From Volutella citrinella (Eukaryota; Ascomycota; Sordariomycetes; Hypocreales; Nectriaceae), in assembly GCA_034401135.1 (NCBI GenBank), contig JAWZSP010000001.1, positions 62,001-126,000 of the forward strand: a DNA stretch of 64,000 bases, given 5' to 3'. Position numbers and translations under genes: made by a program. Below are positions 55,791 through 64,000 of the stretch, piece by piece. Under the pieces are notes generated by a model that saw nothing but the letters and a program-made list of their open reading frames with translations, was not told the DNA's origin and searched no databases. Every line of letters begins with the position of its first letter. Position 1 is the first letter of the stretch.

Positions 55791-57626
55791 TCATCCTATA
55801 ACATCTAGCCTTTCAACTGTAAACATAATCGACCCCTGAAGTGTAACAGGTTCCACGTCTCTGCCCGGCAGTTGAACAAGTATAGGGATGTTCGCATCAG
55901 TGGAAGACAGTGAGAGAGTGACTTTAACAGCAGCAGTTTCTTCATCCGTCGACCACTGGGCACGAATTATCTTTGACCCAAGGTGGCCTCCAACAGGGAC
56001 TTTGACGTCATGCTCGCGGAATAAGCAGAGGCGTGGCTTGAATGAGACGGTCGCCCAACCGGGCGCTGCAGGACTCAATCCTGCGACCTCGGCGATGAAT
56101 TCGTAGAGTGGCGAGCTTCCCCACGCGTGGCAGTCTGATCGTTGGGTGACGCTGTCTTCGACCCAAGTGGTGAGATTCTGGGAGAGTTGGACTCGCCAAG
56201 GGCCCCAGAAACGGGTGAAGAGGGCATCGTAGGCATCACCGCCAACCATAGACACGGCTCGCAAGATGTAGAAGGACATGGCCGTGGAGGTGGGAGTGAA
56301 CATGATCTTCTTGTCTTCCTTGGCCGCCAGTGATTTGGTCAAAAGCTGAATGGCGTCGGCATCAAGAGCAGCTGCTCCGCTCAGAACAGCCCACACTTGA
56401 CCGTGATGGCTGTAGTCTGTTGAATCAGCCTGTTTGGCAAGCCCATCAGTAAAGAATTCACCATCGAAACAATGATTGCGGACAGCTCGTGCCAAGCAAT
56501 CAGCACGAGAGCTATACTCGCTGACGAAACCATCTCGACCGATAGCTGTCATCAAGCCCGCGAGACGTCGTAACGTATAGGCGTAGAGGCAGCTTGTAAA
56601 AGAGAGAAATCCGGTTCTCTCAGCGGCATTTGGTATTCCAAACGGCTTCCATGCCTCGGTGCAGTCGACAAAGTGCCATTCCCCTGGCAACTCGATGTGG
56701 CTCACAAGGCCAGTCCCGGCGTCGATGCGGCGATGGAACGTTTTAAGCACCGCATGGCTGACAGGGAAGAACTGGCTGATAAAGTCAGCATCGCCAAAGT
56801 ACTTGTAATGATCTGTCAGCATACAAATCCAAAAGAGGGAGAAGTGCGGGATGATCTGAAGATGATGGCATGGCGCGCGACTGGCTGTGAGGCCAACAGC
56901 TGGCTGGAAGGAGTTGTGAAGTTGGATGATGGCCTGCCGGGCGAGACGGTCATCCCCCGAAACGCAGTAGGTGAACAGGGCAGAGCTACGAGTATCCATA
57001 GCGTACTGCAGCTGTTCGTAAAAGGGGCAGTCTTCGTAGCAGTCATGCATACAGTTCTCGAGGGTTCAGAGGCTAACAGTCCACAAGTCTTTGGCCCAAG
57101 ACATATCCTCTGACACATTGAACTCCGAGACTGCTCGGAGAGGATAGTTGGTTTACGTGACGTCGACGCCCAGGAGAAGGAGATCGGAATCGCTCGCAAC
57201 CTGGATGTCCAGGGCAATAAACCGAAAGGTCCTAAAGTGAAATGGTGAGTACACCTCTTCTGCCTCATAACGTCGAGTGGCTGCTGTTGCATGTAAGGGG
57301 CCACCAAAGACGTAGCAATCAGATGGTCCGATCAGCTGTTTTGAGTAGTCGCACCGGTCTGCTTTGATTCGAGGGCCAGTGGAAGCGACGGGTCCATTTT
57401 CGTAGCACTCGGAGTATGTGATGGACAGCTGGCTCCCGCTAGACTTTGGCCGAATGAACCGGAACTCGACGTTGGCAGTTGTGTGGCACTTGAACTCAAT
57501 TTCGATGCGGTGCGTGCTTCCAGCAGGGAGAAGGATGCCCTCTCCTGAGACTCGCTCGGTTTGCTTCACGAGAACTTCTTCCCAACACTCAAGGGACACG
57601 CTGCTGCGAATGTTGTGGATCATCAC
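55791..57626 (-). pseudogene. Alpha-L-rhamnosidase (GH78-like), 5'-truncated with two nonsense codons
   Basis: Reads left from about 57620 to 55791. One frame is conserved throughout and encodes a GH78-like protein: the beta-sandwich segment with I-T-Y-S-E-C-Y-E-N-G, then M-H-D-C-Y-E-D-C-P-F-Y-E-Q-L-Q-Y, the acidic catalytic region of the family, followed by the alpha/alpha barrel (H-G-Q-V-W-A-V-L-S-G, W-G-S-S-P-L-Y-E-F) and a C-terminal beta domain. The frame is broken by TAA at 57153-57155 and TGA at 57066-57068, and the residues between and around them remain family-like. Both stops would arise by single C-to-T changes from CAA and CGA. The N-terminal part (roughly 200 residues) is missing at a junction near 57600-57627, where an opposite-strand transporter begins mid-protein. 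Non-functional. Confidence 0.8.
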
Positions 57627-57627
57627 C

Positions 57628-58695
57628 GAGATTGTGCACCCAAACTATCGGACGACAGCCACTGCCCTGTTCCATACTTCGTATGCACTGGGTTCCATTG
57701 TGGCGGCCTGGACCACGTTTGGGACCTTCAGGATAGACTCGACTGCGTCCTGGCGCATCCCATCCGCACTGCAGGGTCTTCCTTCAGTGATTCAGCTTTT
57801 AGGCATCTGGTTTGTCCCCGAGAACCCCCGATGGATGGTCTCGGTCGGCCGCGAGGAGGAAGCCCTTGAGATGCTGGCCAAGTACCACGCCGAAGGAGAC
57901 GACAACGACGCGCTTGTTCAGTTCGAATTCAACGAGATCCGCACCGCCTTGTCTCTAGATCAAGAGACGGGGCAGGGAAACTGTATCCAGAACTACTTTG
58001 AGTTTCTGCGCACGCCCGGAAACCGTTTGCGTCTCTTCATCCTCACCTTCTGCGGTTGTCTGGCGCAGATGAGCGGAAACGCCTTCATCAGCTACTACCT
58101 CGCACCCATCTTGACAGCTGCCGGTCTGACAACAAGCCTCCAGCAGACGCTGATCAACACCACGTCGCAGATGCTGTCCTGGTTCTCCTCCGTCTTCTTC
58201 GCCACTCTGCCGCGAAGGTTTGGCCGAAGGATTCTCTTCCTCAGTGCTCTTGTCTGCGTCTTCTGCTGCCTGGTTGCCATCACCGCAGGAAGTGCCATGT
58301 TTGCAATTGACCCCCTCAATAAGTCGGCCGGCTACGCAGTGGTGGTCTTTATCTACCTGTTCTCCCCTGCCTATAACCTCGGGCTGGGGCCAAATCTGGG
58401 TCTCTATGTCACTGAAATCCTGCCGTACAACCTGCGACTCCGGGGTATGGCCGTGTACCAATTCTGGAACTTGATCTTCATCACCCTGTCGACACTAGTT
58501 ATCCCGATCGGGCTGGAGAATATGGCGTGGAAGTTTTACATCATCTTTATCGGTTGGGTTGCCGTTGAGTGGGTGGTTGTGTGGTTCGTGTACCCAGAGA
58601 CCAAGGGTCCGTCTCTTGAGGAGATTGCCGTCATCTTTGACGGACCGAAGAGCATTAAAGACCTCGACATAGAACAGGTAAGGACTCTGAATTAA
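57628..58695 (+). pseudogene. MFS sugar-porter transporter, 5'-truncated
   Basis: Family-like sequence begins abruptly at about 57628 (E-I-V-H-P-N-Y-R-T-T-A-T-A), which in full transporters lies after span 4. About 355 residues remain, including S-I-V-A-A-W-T-T-F-G, P-E-N-P-R-W-M before the central loop, R-R-F-G-R-R-I in the second half and Y-P-E-T-K-G-P-S-L-E-E-I-A at the end. The start, spans 1 to 4 and the first sugar-porter motif are absent; the open frame upstream only reads antisense to the rhamnosidase. The remainder is intact and shows no stops, so loss was probably recent. Head-to-head placement with a rhamnosidase suggests the original pair handled rhamnose-containing glycosides. 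Confidence 0.8.
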
Positions 58696-58750
58696 GCCTT
58701 TCCATATTAGCGTCTCTGAGCTTAAAGGTAAACAATATAAAAATAGCAAT

Positions 58751-60630
58751 CTAAAGCTTTGGCTGCGTATCGGCCGACTCTGCATCCCATTTCCTGATGA
58801 TTTGGCGGAGAATCTTGCCAGACGGGCTCTTGGGGATGGCATCGACAAAGACAATACCGCCGCGCAGCCACTTGAACCTCGCTTTGCGATTCTCAATTAA
58901 CCCTAGAAGCTCTGCCACAAGTTCCTCTCTCTCTTGCCCGCTGATCATCGTGACAGTTTGGATGTATGCCCTGGGAACCTCCCCATGACTCTCATGCTTG
59001 GTCCCAATCACCGCACATTCTGCAACGCTTGGGTGCGTTAGCAGAATGTCCTCCAGTTCGGATGGAACGACTTGCTGGCCCTGTATCCGTGTTAGAATGA
59101 AACATAGTCAGAACGGTTACGAACCAAATCACCTTAACTTTGATAAGTTCTTTAATCCTGTCCACGACAAAAATGTGATCATAGCCTCTGGGAGATAGCT
59201 TGAAACACCCAATGTCTCCCGTCTTGAGCCATACTTCGTTGCCCTCTTTATAAAATGTCTCTTTTGTAGCTTTTTCATCGTCAAGATATCCCGAGACGTT
59301 GCTTGGGCTCTTCACCCATACCTCGCCAGACTTGTCATGCCCTGTGATCTCCTTCCCATCGGATGCCACGATTTTAACCTCGACTCCGGGAACCACCGAG
59401 CCAGCTGACCCAGGCCATGGATCGTGACGGCTAGTGTGGCAAGCACAAGCGGCGACTTCCGTGAGCCCGTAGGCTTGGCGAAGGACCCAGTTTGGGTAGT
59501 ATTTCCCCAAACGTAGAACTGTTTCTTCAGCGAGCGGAGCTCCACCACTAACGACTGTAGCGACGCTGGATAGATCATACTTTTGCAACAAGCTGATGTT
59601 TTTGCCTAGAGCAAGAATGATGGGCGGGACGAGATTGAGGGCATTGATGCGGTACTTTTGCGTACATGCGAGCATCTGTTTCATGTCGAATCTTGGTAAC
59701 ACGATAATGGAGTCGCCGCGATAGCTGCTGAGTTGGCTGATCATGACAACACCATAAATGTGCGAATGTGGGAGAATACCAAGGACGACTTCCCTGACAT
59801 GTGGCCCGCCACGTCCTACCTGTTCAAATGTAGTCATCTGCATGACGTTGGCAACGATATTGCGATGGGATATTTTGACCACTTTCTTTTCACGGATTAG
59901 CAAATCTGACACTCGCTCATGGACAGGGGATTGGCGACGAACCGGAGGCCCTGATGTTCCGCTCGAGTGGCTGAGGAACGCAATCTGCTTGCTTCCTTGC
60001 TCCTGGTGCCATACCAACTTGTCGAGGGGTGCAAGCGACTCTCCCTTTGCAATGAGATCGGAAATGCTATTGAATCCTTTTGGGGCCGGGCAGTTGGGCA
60101 GGTCCAGAACCAGCACTCTCTGCATGGGAATGCCGCACGATTTGGCTGCCTTCTGGGCAACATCAAGCAGTGGTGGTACTGTGACCAGGACTTGGCTTTT
60201 CGTCTTGGTGAGTTGGTGTGATAACTCATACTCGGTGAAGGCTGCATTGATGGGGGCACAGACTCCGTTCAGACGATGAACAGCCCATGTCACAGTGGGG
60301 ACATCAATCTAGAAAGCTTCAGTATGGAAACCATGATTAGGGTCTGTCCATACCCACCGTATTCAGTGCGAATATGGCCATGACCTTGTCCATCTCCGAG
60401 CCGTGATTGACCCCCCAACCGAGTTCGGCCGCGAGACCCCTGGCCAGCGCGTCCACTCTCTCCTTCAACCTAGCGATGGACACGGTGACTCCAGTGATGC
60501 CGCAAATATACGGAGGCAGGGAGGTGTCATATGTGGCTCGTCCATAACGCTCATCGAACATGAAGTCATACAGAGACACATCGGGAATTTCTGACAGAGC
60601 CGGAACCCAAGAAGGTGAGGTAAAGGGCAT
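58751..60630 (-). CDS. AMP-dependent acyl/aryl-CoA ligase (4CL-like)
   Basis: About four exons reading left from 60630 (CACCATGCCC context). The introns are at about 60297-60355, about 59884-59940 (splitting G-P-P and K-V-V-K) and about 59078-59132. After splicing the ATP-binding loop S-S-G-T-S-G-P-P-K is intact, followed by Y-G-L-T-E, the T-G-D motif, and D-R-I-K-E-L-I-K-V-K-G. The C-terminal lysine motif P-K-S-P-S-G-K-I-L-R completes the family set, at about 560 residues. It makes a CoA thioester from a carboxylic acid, ATP and CoA, in 4-coumarate-CoA-ligase style; the substrate could be a cinnamate-like or fatty acid. The C-terminus P-K-L is a weak PTS1-like tripeptide. It is divergent (about 375 bp) from an acyl-CoA dehydrogenase remnant. 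Confidence 0.88.
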
Positions 60631-61004
60631 GGTGATGTGGTCGATTTTGGGCAAGTAAAAACTGATGGTGTGTAATCGTCGATTCCAGCTGCCAAGGTAC
60701 ATCCAAACCCACACGTTATGTAGCGGAGCCGGTTGAGCTGTCTGGAGCAGTTGGTAGCTAGCCGGGGCCGATGCGCATGCAAGATAGAAGCCGACAATCA
60801 ACCTCCGATTGGTTAAAGGCTGCACACCGAAGCCTCGGAAGAGGTGGGGCCTCACCCCCTAGTCTAAGACACCGAAGCCATCTAGAGATAAAAGTATGTG
60901 TTTGCGAGCGGTGAAGTTCATGACAGCATAGCAGTGCGGCGTTTTACTTCAAAAATCTCACTGTTTACTAGTAGATTCCTTCCTCTATTGTTGAAAAGCT
61001 CACC
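60631..61004. promoter_or_regulatory. Bidirectional promoter between CoA ligase and acyl-CoA dehydrogenase remnant
   Basis: A 374-bp divergent interval. It supports original co-expression of the ligase and the dehydrogenase. No specific operator is identified. Confidence 0.4.
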
Positions 61005-61483
61005 ATGGCTGTTGTACCATTCTCCGAGAATCCCTTCCTCGCTGGGGTGCCGTCTCCCTACTACAACGACTCCCATGTCAAGTGGCAGAAGACTTGCTCG
61101 TCCTTCATCAGGAAGATATTTGAGTGTGCGCTTGACTGGAAGCAAGCAGGAGACCTGCAGCCAGATGTCCACAGAAAATTTGCGGAGGCGGGATTCTTGA
61201 TTGCCTGTCTTCCAGCGCCACTCCCAGTCAAACAGCTGGCGGCTTGTGTTATCACTGAACTGCCAGGAGGACTCAAGGTCCAGGAATTTGACTACTTCCA
61301 TAGTATCATACTCACAGCTGAGGTGAGCAAGGAGGAAAATGGTCTCGCGGGATTTGTTGACTGACAACTGCCGACTGGTCCAGATTTATCGTTGCGGCCT
61401 ATGGGGGCGCAGCATCAACTGTCACCCCGGGCATTTCGTTTGGCGTTCCGCCTATTTACCACTTTGGAAATGACGAGATCCAG
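61005..61483 (+). pseudogene. Acyl-CoA dehydrogenase, truncated after the N-terminal third
   Basis: The ATG at 61005 opens about 117 family-like codons: P-F-S-E-N-P-F-L-A-G-V-P-S-P-Y-Y, then K-F-A-E-A-G-F, L-P-A-P-L-P-V and V-Q-E-F-D-Y-F-H, ending near G-L-A-G-F. Conserved coding resumes in another frame at about 61400 (G-A-A-S-T-V-T-P-G-I-S-F-G-V-P-P-I), but no splice pair I tried gives a continuous frame. At 61484 all similarity stops in a run of 12 C. The flavin- and substrate-binding middle and C-terminal domains are missing. It is therefore 3'-truncated, most likely by insertion of the mobile-element-like DNA that follows. In its intact form it would have introduced a double bond into the acyl-CoA made by the neighbouring ligase. 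Confidence 0.75.
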
Positions 61484-61568
61484 CCCCCCCCCCCCTGTAT
61501 ATGCGCAGCTCCTTCCGGGCTCACGGAAGTGCCAAACTATCGCGAAGCAGCTCGAAGCTATGCGAAGC
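61484..61568. other. C12 tract and junction sequence
   Basis: Twelve C in a row (61484-61495) mark the abrupt end of acyl-CoA dehydrogenase similarity. The following 70 bp contain three CGAAGC units (about 61541-61568), the last directly abutting the LTR-like segment. This is probably the insertion boundary of foreign DNA. Confidence 0.45.
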
Positions 61569-61805
61569 TGTAACGAGCCCGCAGGGCTGCCAGCCACCCT
61601 GGCCCAGCGGCGCCTTGGGCCCTAGCGGCATAAGGCACGTGATCTGTGACGGAGGGTATAAGAATGAGGGCAGCCGAGCCTCAGGAGGGCTCGGCAGAGA
61701 TCAATTTGTCAATACACTGCGACCTACCTGCGTACCCCCAGCGACTCACCGTATTCACCTCTGCAGTTTGTGACCCTTTCACTCATCTTGCTTCTACGTA
61801 TTACA
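61569..61805 (+). mobile_element. Candidate solo LTR or LTR-retrotransposon fragment
   Basis: The segment begins TGTAACG and ends TATTACA, so it has short inverted ends TGTAA/TTACA and the TG...CA borders typical of LTRs. It contains a TATAAGAA box (about 61658-61665) followed by a perfect 8-bp stem (61673-61680 with 61688-61695, 7-nt loop), the expected arrangement for an LTR promoter and R region. Flanking five bases GAAGC and CAAGC match in four of five places, so the target-site duplication is imperfect. No gag or pol is seen, and the true borders could be wider. Moderate to low certainty. Confidence 0.4.
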
Positions 61806-62858
61806 CAAGCCCGCCCGCCAAAAGCCTGCATCTTCGGCTCGAGGATCTCCTAAAGCTTGCCTGCCTTACGGTTTTGGACACAATATCACGCGCTACACCC
61901 AGTCACGATAGAGCAGATCTAATGTAAGTAACTAGGCATAAAAATTAGCAAGGAAGATGCTTAGCCCGAGACCTACTAGAACTTGCAAGTTAGTCAATTC
62001 AAGCTAATTCAGGACCCCCCCTGAAATTGCATAAGACAAGAACAAGCCGGCTGCCTAGCCGAATTGAGTTGGCTTGTTCGCAGCGTTGCATGCTACATCC
62101 AGATGGACGACGCCACCAGGCTAATCTCGCTCCTCATAAGCAGGCTTTTTTACGATAGCGCGCCTCCACTGTCATTTGGTTGGCTTCCAGTCTTTACTGT
62201 CACAAGCCCGTCTCAGGGGCTATGTCACTAGACAGAACGCCACCGTTGCATTTACTGTCTCTCATTCGCTGCTTATGGTCAACGTTCTTCGGCCCACGAC
62301 AGTCGACGACTCGTGCCCTCTCGATCTTATTTGGGCTTTACCCCTGGTGCGCGATGCCCAAAAAGACGCCCAAGCTGCGTCTCGTAATAAAAGTTCAAAA
62401 TGCATCGGGCGATTTAATACGTTCTGGATATGGTGGTATTTGCGTCACGAAACTTGGAATGTGGGGGGGACCTTGTGCTGTGATATATATATGTACCTGG
62501 ACCCTCTGGAAGTAACTAGGTTAACTGGTTCCCCGGATTCTTCCCCGGTTTGTTCCGCAGAATTCATGGAGAACTCATTTACTAGATCGAAATTCATCCA
62601 GTGGCGAGTCATCCAACGTGGGTACTAGTTGAACCGAGGGCCTAGATCCTTTGGCTAGAACAGCTCTTTACTTACTAGTGCAACACGTTGAGTCTAGTGT
62701 GGCACGTTCAACCACGTGCTAGCTGTTGGATGATTGCCCCTAATAAATGTGTGCCGGGAATATAATAGGAGCAGAATTGCCAAGGCCCATGCTTTGCTCT
62801 CCCCTCCGTCGCATCGTCAATACCTCCTACTACCTGTTCATATATCAGTGAATCGAAA
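61806..62858. other. Gene-poor stretch right of the LTR-like segment
   Basis: No recognised gene. A 150-codon frame at 62176-62628 shows no family features and no convincing start. The stretch is possibly further decayed mobile-element DNA. From about 62760 onward it becomes the promoter of the membrane protein gene (AATATAATAGGAG at about 62759-62771). Confidence 0.35.
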
Positions 62859-64000
62859 ATGGCATCAGCCGCGCCACCGGTCTACTTCGAATTGAGCTGG
62901 TCTATCCTAAGCACCATCTGTCTTTGCAATGTACTTTTTGGATTTCTGGTCTGCGGCATCACCAGCTTCACACCGCTCGCTATGGTTGTCATGATCTCGT
63001 CCGCAGCCGGGGCCATCGCTGATGGTCTTTGCTTCTATGCTAATTATGGAGATCACCCCGCCATGAGTAGAGCGATCACATCTGTATTTTGTGATATATT
63101 TTGGGTGGTATGACTCTATTCCAGATAGTTATACTCATTGGCTGTCTACTAACACTCGTATCGTTAGACGCAAGAAGCCGGTTTGCTATTTTATAGCTTC
63201 ATCATATTGAAACGAGTGCTTCGAGGAGTTCGCTGGCGGGTCTTCACAGCCGTATTCTGGACGGGAATCGCCGGCATCTTCATTACGCGTATCGCCATCT
63301 CCGTGTTCAGAGTGCGATCTATCCTTACTGATCCCAATGACATGCCGCTACTACACACCATCAACTATCTCCATATCGCCTACTTTGGAATCATGGCTAT
63401 CATGGAATGCGTCGGCGCTTATTTCCTTATTGGTGTTTTCACTTCCGCTCGAGCCTCATCGGTCCAGATCGCGCTAAACGTCGGTTTCTTTCGATATTTG
63501 AGCCGAAGTACAGAAGGTCGAGTTGCTATCCTTGCTGTACAAGGTGTTTTTCGGGCCGTTACCCATGCTATCAAAACCCCTGGGCAAACTGCAGAGAACA
63601 TAGCTAGTCAGCTAGATCGGTTTGCCTATGCGCTCTTTTGCATGTTCCCTGTTGTGTTATAGTACGCTACTCCTCTATTCGTCCGTCATTCTTGCCCCGC
63701 GGACTAACCAACCTCCCATCAGCATCGATCTACTTGCTTCTAAGCTCGTTTTTACAGACCAGAAATATCCATCTTCCCAGAGTCGGCACGGACCTGGAAG
63801 TCAGCGCTTTACGTCGACACAGAAGGATGAATTTGCGACGGGCAGAGGGGAGCATGTGGTTGAGTTCCATGTAGGGTCGAATAAAACTCAGAGGAGCGAC
63901 TCACAAGAGAACATCTTCCAAGCCGCATCTACAGCAGAGGCTTCAATAGATCTTGAGGAGCTGGACATGAAGGGAAATGCTATTAAGAAGACTGTCGAAT
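62859..64000 (+). CDS. Integral membrane protein of unknown function (3' end outside window)
   Basis: I do not recognise the family. Exon 1 (62859-about 63107) encodes two to three hydrophobic spans (W-S-I-L-S-T-I-C-L-C-N-V-L-F-G-F, L-A-M-V-V-M-I-S-S-A-A-G-A-I). Exon 2 (about 63170-63661) adds further spans (L-L-F-Y-S-F-I-I-L, F-W-T-G-I-A-G-I-F-I, Y-F-G-I-M-A-I-M-E-C-V-G-A-Y-F-L-I-G). After intron 63662-63722 the frame continues with Y-I-D-L-L-A-S-K-L-V-F and a hydrophilic, Ser/Gln-rich tail that is still open at the window end. About seven spans followed by a cytoplasmic tail gives a receptor-like layout, but that is only a topology guess. Intron consensus and open frame support a real gene. 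Confidence 0.75.

Noticed and set aside
57060..57160. Short intron explaining the two stops in the rhamnosidase
   Set aside because: The sequence between the stops is itself family-like, and no GT...AG pair removes both stops without deleting it.
57418..57627. Upstream extension of the transporter frame as its real N-terminus
   Set aside because: It reads antisense through conserved rhamnosidase sequence and has no membrane span or sugar-porter motif.
61800..62650. Complete retrotransposon with gag/pol
   Set aside because: No reverse transcriptase, integrase or protease motif in any frame; only an LTR-like segment is supportable.
1..64000. CRISPR array, tRNA or rRNA genes
   Set aside because: No repeat-spacer pattern and no cloverleaf or rRNA-like sequence was seen; the window is clearly nuclear fungal DNA.

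Overview
This window comes from a filamentous ascomycete (Pezizomycotina). The evidence is the many short introns (about 40-90 nt, GTRNGT...YAG, with CTRAY-like branch sites), several Zn(II)2Cys6 transcription factors, numerous fungal-type P450s and flavin monooxygenases, and MFS and APC permeases. No genus can be assigned from the sequence alone. There is no rRNA, tRNA or CRISPR, and no polyketide synthase, NRPS or terpene synthase. This is an accessory, metabolically specialised region with about 25 genes that look intact, mixed with at least five broken ones.

Region A (1-24 kb). A membrane-tailed FAD monooxygenase enters from the left edge. Next come a frameshifted Zn2Cys6 regulator and an intact one. 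They are followed by a run of tailoring or catabolic enzymes: SDR, SRPBCC/cyclase-like protein, FAD monooxygenase A, APC permease A, Gfo/Idh/MocA dehydrogenase, LovD/beta-lactamase-like serine hydrolase, and two P450s in divergent orientation. Several of their upstream regions share CCGAGAT-type sequences, and three carry the identical 11-mer CCGAGATCCCG. This suggests one regulon.

Region B (24.9-33 kb). A Zn2Cys6 regulator, an MFS sugar-porter, a nucleoside hydrolase and an adenine deaminase form a plausible purine nucleoside salvage module.

Region C (33.5-54 kb). It opens with an amine oxidase that has lost its first exon beside an AT-rich patch. Then come a P450, FAD monooxygenase B (a paralogue of A), a Rieske oxygenase, APC permease B, two adjacent Zn2Cys6 regulators, an MCT-like MFS transporter, an EutQ-like cupin protein and a second P450 of the same type. 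Monooxygenase plus permease is therefore present twice in the window.

Region D (54.5-62 kb). A crotonase-fold protein, an acyl/aryl-CoA ligase and a broken acyl-CoA dehydrogenase suggest CoA-dependent side-chain degradation. Between them lie an alpha-L-rhamnosidase and a sugar transporter, head to head, each missing its 5' part at one shared junction. The acyl-CoA dehydrogenase ends at a C12 tract, followed by an LTR-like segment. A membrane protein of unknown role leaves the window on the right.

Overall the picture is a patchwork of co-regulated detoxification or catabolic genes that is also decaying through frameshift, nonsense mutation, deletion and probable transposon insertion. Functions are inferred from motifs read by eye, and substrates are not determined.
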